From Taenia hydatigena (taxonomy: Eukaryota; Platyhelminthes; Cestoda; Cyclophyllidea; Taeniidae): a stretch of 64,000 bases of DNA. The stretch lies in contig JADWOT020000002.1 in the NCBI GenBank assembly GCA_036345935.2, forward strand, positions 16,857,585 to 16,921,584, in the 5' to 3' direction. Below are positions 12,572-24,500 of this stretch, piece after piece. The notes beneath the pieces are model-generated. The model had not been told where the DNA came from. It saw nothing but the letters and a program-made list of their open reading frames with translations, and made no database searches. How positions within the stretch are numbered: the stretch's first letter is position 1; the number at the start of each line of letters is the position of its first letter. Both the position numbers and the translations under genes were made by a program.

Positions 12572-13907
12572 TGCCTTGCAGGAGGGAAGGAAAGAGAGTT
12601 TGAGACTTGCGTTGTCGAGGGTGTAAGTTTCTCTTCCTACACCATGTATTGATGGTAAATCTAATCTAGGCATTTGATTTTCTTGCTTTCTTTAAGTTAG
12701 CCGAAAGCTGCTGAAGATTTTTACCAGTTGACTGTTGCCTCGATGCAGTTGTAGAATTCACTGCGCATGAGTTACTCTTTCGCAAAATTAGCGGGCTTTT
12801 GTTGACTAAGACTCTAATATATCGGGACTGGTGTCTGATTATCGAATATGGACGATGGTGTCGTACAACGGACTCGTGTTTAGACAACCCAGTCGGGTGA
12901 CTTAAATAGTCAGGATCTCGCAGTTCTCGATTGATAACTTTGAGTTTGAGTCGTTCTGACTTTATGCCGTGGTTGTCATATAATTTGCTACTAAAATTAG
13001 TTAACCCTATGCAAACTGGCTTGTGTCGTTTTGAAATGCCTATAATGTGTTTGAGTGGTTAAAGTTGGGGACTATTTATTCGCTTATCACCTGCGCTTTG
13101 CTGTTACCAAGTCGTAGGCTGCTTGAAAATGCATTGGATGATCGAAAGAGTTCGTACGGTTTTCGATGGGACCTGTTAGAGCACGTTGTATGGATGTGAT
13201 GTTGTCTGCTGCTGCCGCTATGACGGCTGCTACCCTCTGGTTGAAGGCGATGGGGATGTGGCATATCTCTTTTGGCTGATGTCATGCGAGACTGATGTGT
13301 GAGTAGCGATGCGACAGTTGGTTAATCACCCCTACCTCATCCTCGAAGTGGCTGTCGTGGTGGTGGATGCTGAGCACATGACTGCCATTCGGGTGCCAGA
13401 GGGTAGGATTGATGGGCCATGTATTTGTTCCTCCCGCATCTCCTTCACTTTCGTGTAGAGTGATTCTCTGGCTGAGCGACTGGGTGGGAGAAAAGCTGCG
13501 ATTGCTGGGGATGGAAAATTGCACCATTGTTTTCTTTTAAACGGCCCTCTTACAGGTCTGGAGTGCACACCACTCTATCCTGGAAAGAGTGTGCTTTGTT
13601 CATATTTATGGTGGAATGCAGACGCAGTTGTTGACAATGAATTGTTCGCTTACAAAGACCGAACGTTGGTGATGCCTTTGATCTGTCTACTCGATGAGAT
13701 TTCGGTGTTACTGGGGGATGCTTGAGAGAAACTTCATAAGAAGGCGATTGGAGACCATTCTTCACTACTGCAATACTTGCCCATGAGAAGGCGCATGCAC
13801 GAGATTGTGGGGCGATTAGAGAAGACCGGCCTTATAATGTGTACTACTGAAGCAGGTGTCTTTTCTACAATATAGCGACCAATATAAAGGTCAGGTGAGG
13901 CGGAGGT

Positions 13908-14135
13908 GCAGACGCAGATGCATCGGTGGAAGATGACGGAGAAGCAGTGGTGGTTGAGTCTGTGGTACGTGGAGAACTGGCGTTGTCGGCGAACGCAGCA
14001 CTGCAGGCTACACGCGGCTAGGTGTCGGAGGGACTGGATGCAGCCTAGCGCAAACATATCGCCTCAACTGGCGCAATTCGGGCTGCCTCGGTGGTACAGG
14101 AAGTGAGGCTGGCAGAAATGGGGAAGGAGCCTTAA
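13908..14135 (+). pseudogene. Broken acidic frame in block B, copy 2
   Basis: The plus-strand frame reads ADADASVEDDGEAVVVESVV and later AIRAASVVQEVRLAEMGKEP before a stop at 14,133. It has two internal stops (after QATRG and after GLDAA). The equivalent frame in copy 3 has the first stop but not the second. Directly downstream, in another frame, comes AIATELEARVAEFLVM, which in copy 1 is also recognisable. The composition (alanine, valine, acidic residues) looks like former protein-coding sequence that has decayed. I cannot name it. Confidence 0.3.
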
Positions 14136-16016
14136 TCGACGCCAGGCCATCGCCACGGAATTGGAGGCGAGAGTAGCTGAGTTCCTAGTTATGCCTGTTG
14201 TCCTATGTCACCTACTTTTGTAAGCTTTTATTGTTCTCCTATTTGCCCATTCATAATACAAAGTACTCAGCCACTTCACATCAATTTTTATCTCGTGTTC
14301 ACATAGCTGTCCATGAGTTGTCTTTCACCGTTTTACTTTCCTCGTTCACTTCTTACTTTTGTACTCAACTCAACAATTTAATTTTACGCACTTGATGATG
14401 TACCGATTCTTCTGATTAAGTCGTTTGGTGGATTTTGTTTTAAGTTTTCTAACCGTACTCTTGGATTAGTCGCGTGTTTTGAGACTGCCTTAAGGTTTGC
14501 TTTCCCGATGAAAGGTTACAATGGTTAGGTGCACAGCGTCTCCATTGGTGAGGCACGTGGTTGAAGTGTAGAGGTGTTAATATGATTGAGGTTGGAAGGG
14601 GTTGATTTGTTCTAGGTGTGCGTAAGCATCACTAACCCATTCGACTGTGATGCAGCTGTCTAGTCTCTTGTAGCTATCAATGAGTTCGTCCCATTTGTAG
14701 GCACTGAGCGGGCGTCTAGCTCATGAGCAGATCTGGGAGAGTCAGTGGGCAATCGTCTGCACGTTCAATGTGTGCTCACCACTTGAGGGATAGATTTGGG
14801 TGAAAAGGCAAAGATGAATGCGTTTTATGTGGAGGGAGAGGGGAGGGGAAAGGAAGGGTGGAAGGTCAGTGTATGTAGCATCCTCTTCTTCCCTTGTGCG
14901 CGCGGAATGACGAGGAAGGTGGTGGCGCAGTGGCACTGGACTTTCCTCGAATTGACTGACTTGGATCTTATGGCTGGCAAAGTGCATTCCTTTTGGATTC
15001 TGACACTCAGTTAGGTTGGTTTCAAGTAGTCGAGACTAAGGATTCTGTGGAGCATCTGTTAGCAGACAAGTTTGAGTGTTTCAAAGACACGTGAAACATT
15101 ACTACTTTGAGTTGTGGACGTTTAAAGAATTGGCTTACTGTCGATCACCTACCACATCAAAGAATTGAGAACCTACTCGTGGCTAATCTGCTGTAGTGTT
15201 AAGCATTAAACGCGGCACGATGATGCAATTGGGAGGAGGTTACATGTCGCCATCATTCACTACGGCGGTAACGAACTACCTCAATGATTGCAAACTTATC
15301 GGCTTCGACTTTAGACACGATGCAAAGCTGCATTGCAAAACAGCTTTCCACTAAGGGCGGATTCTGTTTAAGACATGAGAGTTGTTCACCCGTTGTGAGC
15401 ACCTGCGACAAGTGGATTTTGGAGAGAGGAGGCGATTATCCGAGATGGTGGATCGGGGCCTGACAACAAGATGAGTCTAGAATATTTAAAATCAAGAGTA
15501 GCATTGCGTTTAACAAATGGATTGAAACAAGAGAACAAAAGAGCTGTGCGAATTCATTTAATTAAGGTCGAACGCGGATGTGCACTGCATGGAATTGGGC
15601 TGGAGGAAGCTTAGTCACCACAGCTCGAGAAGTGTTTAGCTGTGACAGGTATCGCATCTGTGAGGCGCACTGTATTAACTTCGGACTGTGCAGTTTCGCT
15701 GGTGACGACAGGCTCATCGGTTACCCCCGAACGACCACTTCTCCGTCAATTTGTGCATAATGCGTAAGATCGAAGGAGTGGATGTCACTCGAAATGTGCG
15801 AAGGCCTTGTATTTATCTCATAACTCTAATTATGCTGCTCATTGTTAATTGCTTTGAGGCTAGAATATGTCCACCGAATTTGCGCAGCATTGGACGGAGA
15901 ATGGAGGATCCAAAAGCCACAGCGTCTGGTAGGGGGTTGCAATCACGCCAGCAACACGTTATGACGAGGGGGGAGAAGCGAGTAACCACACCAAAAGTGA
16001 AAGCATGCTTTCGTTT

Positions 16017-16172
16017 CTTTCGGTAAATTAAGCCCACAGATGCTGTTTTTGCCACCAGATGTCGCATAGCGGACCTCATGACGCCCTGAATGTTGTCTTG
16101 CAACATCTTCCTGTGGCGCTTGGTTCCTCCACTCCCCTGACCCTTTCCGCACTTACTACCGCGACCAAACAT
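16017..16172 (-). pseudogene. Histone H4 relic (N-terminal half)
   Basis: The minus-strand frame starting at the methionine at 16,172 reads [20 protein letters not shown] then [19 protein letters not shown] and SVGLIYRK. This follows histone H4 from its second residue ([20 protein letters not shown]) to GLIYEE, including the invariant KRHRK and DNIQG words. About three residues around the GGVKRIS position are missing. After GLIY the match stops, so the histone fold is incomplete and this is a pseudogene. Its lost end lies toward the broken edge of repeat copy 2 at 15,905. H4 is normally the core nucleosome histone. This fragment is unlikely to work. Confidence 0.7.
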
Positions 16173-16587
16173 TGATCGTTTCAGCACTTCACTTCGTGTG
16201 GGCCAGAGTCACGGAGACTGCGACGAATGAACAAAAGCGAGGACAGAACATACGCTCTGTCCATCCATCCATCCATTTCAAGCATCGTCCTAATTTTCAT
16301 CCTTTGTGCACACCCACTTAGCATAACATTTGCCAATGGTATTTTGTCAGCATCACTTTCGTTTATTGGAAGTACAGGTAGACGCATTTAAATGCGTTCA
16401 CATTTGCTCGAAGAGTTTACCTGTATATGCGTATACATATGAGAAATTGGCCCGCTACTTACAATAATGAATGAATAACGCTCAAAAGTATAAGGTGGTG
16501 CATTAATATGATGGTAAATTATAAACAAATTCTTGTCATATTTGTTAATAGAATTGCATACACACTTCAAAAAGTACACGGAGCCTG

Positions 16588-16646
16588 CCCACCCACCCAC
16601 CATCCACCAGACTGTGGGTGCATGCGCGTGTAGGTGGGTGGGTGGA
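16588..16646. repeat. Inverted repeat of CCCA/TGGG tracts
   Basis: The left arm is made of repeated CCCA units followed by catccacc, and the right arm (from 16,631) is ggtgggtgggtggatg. The arms are complementary over about 16 bases with a loop of about 25 bases containing tgcatgcgcgtg. It could form a hairpin, and the TGGG runs could also form a quadruplex. Confidence 0.6.
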
Positions 16647-16939
16647 TGCTGAAGTGAATGTGGAGAAGCACGGAATCGTCCACTGAAATGGTGGAGGTAG
16701 AGATTCGTTGGTTTGGTTTAGCTAGAACCGAATGTTGTTGCCCACTGCAACGCCTCGCCAATCACAGTCACCTTTTACGCCTCCCGTACATAAGCCATGC
16801 ACGAATTCCAGTGGCAGCCTTCAATGGTCGCTCATCAACGATGCCATGCACTGTGCCACCTAAAGCAAAAGGAGTACACAGGTGCAACGAGTCAGTGGGC
16901 AAGAGTGAACACTGCAACAAGGAATTCGAAAAACAGACG

Positions 16940-17175
16940 CACACTGAGAGAGACGAGATCAATGATGCACGTTTTGCGCCTCCATAGGAGCGACGTCTTC
17001 TACATGAGAGTGGCGCGATACTGTGGCAAAGGGAGATGTTGGACAAATCGTCGGCGATCTCAAGCTGATGACTGCAATGATGATGCCGCGGCAAGAGGCT
17101 GAAAGTGGTGTGGCCATGCTAGTTCAACGATGGGGTGTAGACCACTACCTTTGCCACATCGCACCCATCATCCAT
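16940..17175 (+). repeat. Old diverged relic of block B
   Basis: The stretch with gatctcaagctgatg and caagaggctgaaagtgg matches the B segment that is at 32,960-33,090 in copy 3 and 6,655-6,790 in copy 1, in the same order but with many changes and a few insertions. It is clearly older than the three main copies. On its minus strand the words SASCRGIII align with SASCRITII in copy 1. Confidence 0.55.
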
Positions 17176-17179
17176 AACA

Positions 17180-18660
17180 GGATTAAGAAGTTGAGTGAAG
17201 TCGAGTATGAATGTAAGAATCAAGGGAGTACATAAAAACAGCGCATGATTAGGCGTTAGGGAGTAGCCTCAAGCTCCAAACCAAGGATAATAAACTCAGA
17301 CCAATCAAAAATCAGTATTCGCACGCAAATCTCGTTGCCTAAACTCATTACTGAAGTCGGTACATTGGGTTCGTGATCTTATTCCTCGTGGTAGATGTGG
17401 TCAAATGGACAGCAAGAGCACGCCAAATCAGTCACACCAGTTTGCCCACCACCACAACAAGCACTCGTGGCGACTAAAAGACACCTGCACCCCTTCCAAA
17501 TAGATACAAACGCAAGATTTTCTGACGTGCTTTCAATGAGTTGTGTAGCAATTTTCGCCTCGGAGTAATACTTTGATGATCAGTTTTCAGGGGGAAGTAT
17601 CGGTTCACTGCACCAACTCACTGTTCAAGGTAATTAATGTCCACATCAATAATCGCCTTTTCACCTCCTTTTCTAAAATAATGACGAGAGTATAAAGGAT
17701 TAAGAAACACCAGATGCTAATGGCAAGTCTACGGAAATCCTACGAAGACACAGGGAGGGAATGAACAAATGATTGCATGGGAATCACAGTGATAGAGCGC
17801 CACGAAAGGGAAGGCACAGAGGTATGGGGGACATCACGACTCTAGGTGTTCTGTCGGCTCACTTTTGTTCAACACAAGGGAAACCCATCTAACGGAGCAT
17901 CTACATGGCCGAATTATGTAGTACACTACAACGGACGATTAACTTGCGAATCATCGACTCAACCACTTTAACAATTTTAACGAGTCCATGACGGCCCGAA
18001 CAATTTGCTTTTATATAAGCATCAAAATTGTGACTGCCGAGCTAACTAATGAATTCGTTTTGCAAAATTAGGTGCATTCGTCCACCAAAAATAGCTCCTA
18101 CGTCTAATTCACTGCTCTACCTTCAACTGAAATGCTTGCAGATTTCAAAAATCAGCCAATTCTTAGAAAGCAATAAGGACCGAACGTTGCGGAGCTGATA
18201 TCGAGCCCATTTGCTAATAATACTGAAGGTTGAACACTTACTGTAACTCCTACTAGGCGACAGAATCACCAAGACCTCGGCTGCACCCACTGCGGAGGAA
18301 AGAGTCCAGAGTAGTGGTGAATTGGCTTTTGGATTCCATGAATTTATTTAACCACGATTTCCCATCGTCACTCGAAAGGCACGGCCCCAATGGCGAATCT
18401 GCATGCTCTGTTAGAAGTTGGGTGTAGGAGAGGGCAGGAAGGAGGGATGATGGGAGTCACGAGTTCTGCAGTTTAACTACTTTGGCACATCACCCATCCA
18501 AATGGTCTCCAACCCCCATTTGTAGGCGTCCAAGTAGTGCCTGCAAAACAATTGTGGAGAGAAGGTCATAGTGTTAGCGTACTTTCATCCACTAAGGATG
18601 GTTTCTCACACGCTGTTATCGGACCTAGTAGCTTTCAAAGATCAATGTGCTCCGGTTCCG
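17180..18660. other. Unique stretch without recognisable features
   Basis: Neither strand has a convincing frame or splice-bounded piece, and no match to the repeats of this window was seen. It may be intergenic or the 3' flank of the minus-strand gene. Confidence 0.4.
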
Positions 18661-18664
18661 CTAC

Positions 18665-18935
18665 CTGTAGTTGTGCTACACAGAAGACTCCAACTCTCCT
18701 TCGTAAAAGTGGCTCATTCAGCTCAGCGCAACAGTCAACTCTTCTGTACTGTCCAAAGCTGGAATGCTGTTCTGGTGTCTGACGTCCGCCAACCCTTCGA
18801 GTGTGCAAATCTTTGTCAACGGTTCCATCCACCCACCAGTCCTCCAACATGGAGACATGTCCCCTTTTGCATTGGCCATACTTATCAGACCTTAAGTTCC
18901 AAGTGCCAAATGAGTGCCAAGGGCTGCAGTGGAGC
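18665..18935 (-). CDS. Possible exon between good splice sites
   Basis: A 271-base minus-strand piece lies between acceptor gtggtttcag and donor CTACAG/GTAGCG, and only one frame (entry phase 2, exit phase 0) is open throughout. It reads RGHVSMLEDWWVDGTVDKDL and VDCCAELNEPLLRRRVGVFC. The plus strand also has an open frame here, which lowers certainty. The product is not recognised. Confidence 0.3.
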
Positions 18936-19272
18936 CTGAAACCACCACTATCTGCATTGTCGTTGATGGACAGACTTAAAATTATCCAAACAAATGTCTT
19001 ACTGGGGCACAGTGTCACAACCCGTCGCCCCGCCGTTCATCTCTTCGTCAATTTGGCGCGCACTTGCCACCTAATACCGGATGGAATGCCATCGCGGTAG
19101 TAGACCCTTCATTCCACCAGTACGAAATTCGCGATCCGTGGTTGATTTGAACGTTCCGTGCGCCTTTGAAGGGATAACTCGTGATGGTGGTATTTAAGAA
19201 GACCTTTGCCGCCGACAACGTGACCAGGGATGGAGCAGGCCTGGGTTGAGATAGTAGTGAGAGATCAAGTCT

Positions 19273-19563
19273 TCATGGGGTTTCCAACTGCTCCCGTTCT
19301 TCTTTTAATGGAAAGCTAGTCAGCTCCCCTTCGAAGACCGAGGACCAGAATGCTCCATTTTTCATCGAAGGAGGCATTGAAAATGTGAAACAGTTGGCAA
19401 AATTAATGGCCTGTTGAAAGTTGAAGAGTGTGTCCGCATCCGTGTGCGTGGGTGCGGTCGCTGTTGCCAGTAATGTGGAGTGGTCAATCGCCTCCACCTT
19501 TATTTCTCGAATTTGAAGTTGATCTCTCAGTGGCTGGCTTGACACCCATTTGGCATCTAACAC
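19273..19563 (-). CDS. Possible terminal exon, unknown product
   Basis: The minus strand is open for 96 codons: WVSSQPLRDQLQIREIKVEA, STLLATATAPTHTDADTLFN and KNGAFWSSVFEGELTSFPLK, with a TGA at 19,273. The sequence just before the first ATG ends in gtgttag, which could be an acceptor. Residue use looks protein-like. It may belong to the same minus-strand gene, but no chain of phases connects it. Confidence 0.3.
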   Translation of the reverse strand: MLDAKWVSSQPLRDQLQIREIKVEAIDHSTLLATATAPTHTDADTLFNFQQAINFANCFTFSMPPSMKNGAFWSSVFEGELTSFPLKEEREQLETP

Positions 19564-20256
19564 TCACGCCTCATGCTCAGTCTTCCTTGACTAGCTCGTG
19601 AATGAACACTGGTGGCTCTTATTCACTCATTCACTCGAATCTAGCGTCTGGAAGGCGTTGTTGTCGTCTCGTCAGCAGCTTGTTTGCCTTCGAAATTTAG
19701 AGTCCACAAACAGATAGTCATTCTAGGAGGGAGCCAAATTTACAATCCTTGCATCCACGCACACCTTCCTCCTCTTCTTCCTCTTACAGTCGTTTTCCTT
19801 TCGCCTCCTCCTCCTCCTTCTTGTTCTCTCCCTCATTCCTTTCCATCTCTTAAAGGTAGCTGACTTGGCAGACAGAGTACAACTGCTACTACCATCTAAT
19901 CTAGATCTCTTTCGCCCATAAGCTATCACATTGTAGGACTGTCTGAGGTGGCTAATTTTGGTTTATCCTGCTGTCGCTTGGGCAGAGGTACACGCTTGGC
20001 ATGTCACAATGAGTAGATGGTGAACTTGTTGATCCACGAACCACGGCTCCACCTGTCTCCTCTTTGTCATTTCAGTCCTATCACGTCCAGGCGCAATTTC
20101 ATCTCACCCTCTTGGTCCATGCTAAGCCAGGCCAAATCAAGATCAGAAAATCGAGGCACATTATCCTCTCCTCCTCCTTTGCGTCCTTTTAATACACCCA
20201 CTCCTTCGTTGCCATCCCTTATCGTCAGTGGTTCAATTGATCATGCACTCCTTTGG

Positions 20257-20281
20257 TCATCATCATCATCATCATCATCAT
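20257..20281. repeat. (TCA)n microsatellite
   Basis: Eight TCA triplets. On the minus strand they give a run of aspartates inside a short chance frame. Confidence 0.95.
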
Positions 20282-20599
20282 ACTTTCTCCTTCTAATCCT
20301 TTTGTGTGCCTGCAATCTTGAGGTGGTAAAAAGTGTTGGATGATTAGCAAGCATCATCAGTCTTGGCACCCACCAAAAAGGATGCCGCTTGTGGTGGCCG
20401 ATTACCGGTGGTACTGCTGCAACATTAATCATCGCCAGCAGGTGTGCTGTGGATGGGATGATATTTCCTCTCAGGATGTGCTGTATTGAACCCTCGACCA
20501 ATGGAACCATCGCGATGGTTCAAACTTAATCTCGATGTTTGCCTCAACAAGCTGGATGCTTCCCTTCTTTGGCGTCAATAAGTCTCCTTTACACAAGGA

Positions 20600-20838
20600 A
20601 AAGTCCCATCGTGGAACCAACTGAGATGCAGCAGATCTGCTGATAAACCGACAACATTTGGCGAGGAGAGTGTGCATGGCTGATGATTGCACAAAGTGGC
20701 AAATGGCGAGGTGGGTAAATCAACGGTTGGACTGTGTGAAGTACCATTCTGCAGGGCGATCAAAGTGAACTCTCGGTCCCACAAACGAGCCATCATGTGC
20801 CACGTTGGTGGCGAATCTGAGCTAAGCCTGTTAAGTTA
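20600..20838 (-). CDS. Possible exon with WD-like words
   Basis: After an acceptor ggcttagctcag the minus strand is open for about 239 bases to a donor TGT/GTAAAGG. It reads MARLWDREFTLIALQNGTSH and later VVGLSADLLHLSWFHDG. The RLWDRE word recalls a WD40 repeat but one such word proves nothing. A second frame over the first third is also open. It could be a later exon of the gene ending near 21,514. Confidence 0.3.
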
Positions 20839-21311
20839 ATGACTGTCCATGCATTCATTCATCCGTCCATCCATCTATCCCACATACGTCCGTCAGTCTG
20901 CCCGACCATCCATCTCAAAATATTTTGCTAATTTGAGAGGAATCGTTGAAGCAAGGTTGAAACGCGATGAACTAAATAAAATCCTTCTTCAGTCCAGTGG
21001 GAAAAGGCGGTCCATTTCTCCATCACTGATTAAAACCCAGACAGGCTGCTCGGAGTTTTCCGTTTCTAGGAGAGGCGTGAAAATTTAATCAAGACAACTG
21101 ATTGGCTACCTTACATATTCCTGTCCTTTTTTCACTCGAAAAGTTTTGACTTGTCTAAAAATTCCTCCGATTCGGGAGAAGTAGGAGGCGAAAGCTGTAA
21201 GCAAAATTGGTTGAATTTTCCCATAACTCTGTTGTGGAAACAGCCCATTCTGTTGACTTAAACAATTTCCTGTCCTAGTTGTCGTTGTCGTCATCGTCCT
21301 TGTCGCCTTAC

Positions 21312-21427
21312 GGGCCTGAATCTGTGTCACAGTTAGGACACTCTAAAAACAGCATTTTCGGTTGTCGAGATGCATTAAAGCAGATGCAACCGAGTAAAGG
21401 CGAAATCGAGGCAAGAAGTTGTGGAAG
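21312..21427 (-). CDS. Possible downstream exon (phase not reconciled)
   Basis: The minus-strand frame reads LPQLLASISPLLGCICFNAS and KMLFLECPNCDTDSGP and ends at a good donor GTAAGGCG. The acceptor aaatcaaccag precedes it after an 86-base gap. The frame does not fit the phase left by the exon ending at 21,514, so either that donor or this acceptor is wrong, or this piece is not part of the gene. Confidence 0.25.
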
Positions 21428-21513
21428 CTGGTTGATTTGTTTGCTTTCGGAGGCACTCCCGCTTGCGACCATCTCGCATAATTCACCAAACAAAATAAAA
21501 CCTATCCATCAAC

Positions 21514-24500
21514 CTGTTTCGGATTGTCCGGAACTGCTCAATTTGATGCCACGACTTGACTTTGTGCCTGCTGATCCCTTGCTGGCTATTGTCGAGTCCG
21601 CATTGTCCACTACCTCCTTCACTGGAGTTCAGCTTGCGCTCCCCAAGCAGTAGGCTGGAATCGACCGTCAGAAGGGAGCCTGTCGTCCAAACACCAGAGA
21701 AAACGTATTTTTCCAAGTGCGAAATGTCACTCATCTGTAAATTTTGGATGCTGCCTGAAGAGTAGGGTGAGCAAATGTGTGTCATATCTTCATTTGATAT
21801 CCAGAAGAGAAGAGAATCACAAAGTTCCACAGACCACGTAGTTTTCAATGGATTGGCATTCAGTGATAAAACAAAGCAAGAACAGCGCCATTGCTTGCTT
21901 GAACAAAGCCACCAACATTTCTTTAAGCAGATGCATAGACGGCGATACCAAGGCTGATTTCACAAACAGGCCTCTTCCAATTCAAAGCCTCCAAGTAATC
22001 TCTCCATCGGGCTCGATAGTATCAGCAATAAGGTGTCTCCTGCATTTGCATGGAATGCTCCCTGTCCAAATATTCACAATTTCAGTTTTTTCTGTATGAG
22101 ACGACTACATACAAATGGCAGGGTGCTCTTCTATGGCTCAACTGATTGTTGCAATGGTGGCAACGATTCAGGCCCTCCTATCACGACTCGCCATCTATCG
22201 TCGCTTGCCACGCATCACCACTTTTGATGCATTTCCTTCTTACGTGTCCGCATGGAAAACACGAATTTGTGGTGATCATCGAGACGAGGTGTCTCCATCT
22301 GGCCTGAAAGTTCACGTTGCTTCGACGCCTTGCGTTAGCGATTTTGCCTTTGTTTGCCCCTTGTCCACCTGATTCTTCCTGCTGTGCTAGATGCAAGCTG
22401 GCTGTCTCCGTACTTTCCTGTTCACAAATCGGGGGGTCTGCTTCAATCTAAAATAAAGCAGTAAAGTAGGGGAGGCACAGCATCAGAAATGGGGCCGGGT
22501 GTGGCGTGGTGAGTCATTGGGTGGGAGATAGAGAGGTGGCCATATGCAGAGTTCAAACCAACTAGCCATCCAACGAACGACCAAGGGAGAGCTTACTTCG
22601 TCCAGTATGGAACTGTCAATCTGGTCGTCTAAAAGGACAGGTTTGAAGGCGGCAATGAGACGAATGTGCCTTTGCACTCTGATACATTCAAGGATAAAGA
22701 CACAGACAGACGCGCCTACCTGTATCCGTGCTACCCCATCTGATGCGACTCCCTAAAAGAACAAAAATAAAAAAATGGGCAGTGACATATACGCACACAC
22801 ACGCACACAAAATTTGGACAGACAGTCAAACAGATGCCAGCACACAGTGTTTACCTGCACAGTGAAGGGTGTGCAGGTGGACATGAGAGGGAAGAACACG
22901 CTTACCCAATATTGCAGGGCGCCACGCTGACACAATCTCTACAAGGAGAACAAACAGTGGGCAGTAAGATAAGCATCTAACAGTTTGGCGGCCAGCCTGC
23001 AAATTACGAAGTTGAAAGTAGAAGCAACGCGCTCACCTTCGCTCTCGAGAGAGTAAGCGTAAGGGTAGGAGATGGAACAGATAGGAGATGGTGCGGGACA
23101 AACTAAAGCGACAGTATAGAGTTTGAGATAGAAGGTGTTTGGCAACCCAAGCTAAGCTATGCCAAAACAACTATTGGTCATCAGTACAGTGTGATTTAGT
23201 CGGATTCAGTCTAGTCTGCGCTAGTCTGTTCTAGGTTATGAATCTTGGCACTATTTATTCATGTCATAATCAAAGGTAAGACCAGTGGTGAGATAAAGGG
23301 AACTTACTAAGAGGGCGTTTGCAGAGGATGAGGTAGGAGGAGAGGGCAGGGGCGACCTGATGTTGAATTCGAAGAAAATTAAGAGAAGAAAACCAAGAGG
23401 GAGCCAGAGGAACAATGCGTTCTCGTGGCGCTAAAGTGGAAAGCCAAAGGTAAGGAAATGAAATGCAGGCGACTACTACACACTCCTCTTCCTCGAGTGA
23501 CTTGAATGCATGGAGCACACACGGTAGGATGTAATGCAAGACGCAACACTTGAGAGCATATCCAGCCCGGTACACGATAAAGGTGACACTCACCAAAGAC
23601 GCGTTGAAGTGGGGTGTGGGAAAGAAGGAGGCGACAGGTGGGCTCCCATCCCTCCATTCCGAGAACGCCATCGGACCCTATTCTTATGTGTGCCCTACGA
23701 TCCCTAATATCTGAGAGGAAGAAAGGAAAGACCTCATGTCACATCGCACGCAGTTGTGTCGGGCCGATTAGGCGGGCCAAGTCAGGGTGTTGCAGTTGAC
23801 TTGAATGGTATCGTAGGAAGGCATCTCTAAACATGAGGCTCTGTCAACCCGCGCCCTTCTTTCCTAATTCATCCAAGCCTGTCACAATATAGCCTAGGTG
23901 GCTAATTTAGCCTGCTATATTCCAGTGCAATCTAGTGTAATCCAGTTAGGCCTAGTCATGAGCAACGTGCTACACTGCTTCCACAGTGCGACATGAATAT
24001 GGGGCAATTTTTTGCATTCTACTAGGTCTGCTGCTGCTGCTGCTGCTGCCACTGTTTATTTAGTGCTCGTCAACACATGTAAGAACCATTATAAGCAAGT
24101 GCAACACAGTTGACGCAGTGAAGGGAGTGCATTAAATTAAAAGAATCGGCCACATACTCCTAAAGGTTTCTATGCAGCTAAAAAATGGGTGCCTCTGGTA
24201 CCAATTCGCAATGTCGTGCTTGGACGAATCCTTGCCTCGCATCACAAACAACACCAGAGGCACATGCAGTTCGTCCGAGGACGTAAAGTAATCTGCATGT
24301 TCAGCTGAAAGAGACAAAGGAACGATTGCGATAGAGACGAAGCAGAGAGAGTGGGAGAGGGGAAAGGAGGACTGGAAGTGGGCACCGCTGGATGACTGCA
24401 CGGCGCTTTAGTGCAGCCCTCATTATTCCCTCCATTTCTCCCACCTTTTCATGAATCGATGCATTTACTCACTCACCTAACCACTTCACTGAGATAAATA

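Larger units (their letters stand above)
7431..15905 (-). repeat. Composite large repeat, copy 2, inverted (C-D-spacer-B-A2)
   Basis: Read on the minus strand this is A2 (15,905 to about 15,010), B (about 15,000 to 12,030), then D and C (10,870 to 7,431), the same order as in copy 3. It lies tail to tail with copy 1. Relative to copy 1 it lacks the segment equivalent to about 2,405-3,840, and it lacks block A1 altogether. Between B and D it carries about 1.15 kb (10,870-12,030) that copy 3 does not have. The left limit is set where the match to copy 3 stops, just after the shared bases gggtgctgttg. Confidence 0.85.

Noticed and set aside
22676..22720. Reading straight through the 43-base intron (22,677-22,719)
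   Set aside because: The unspliced frame is open, but only in a phase that does not agree with the six preceding exons. The spliced version keeps the phase throughout.
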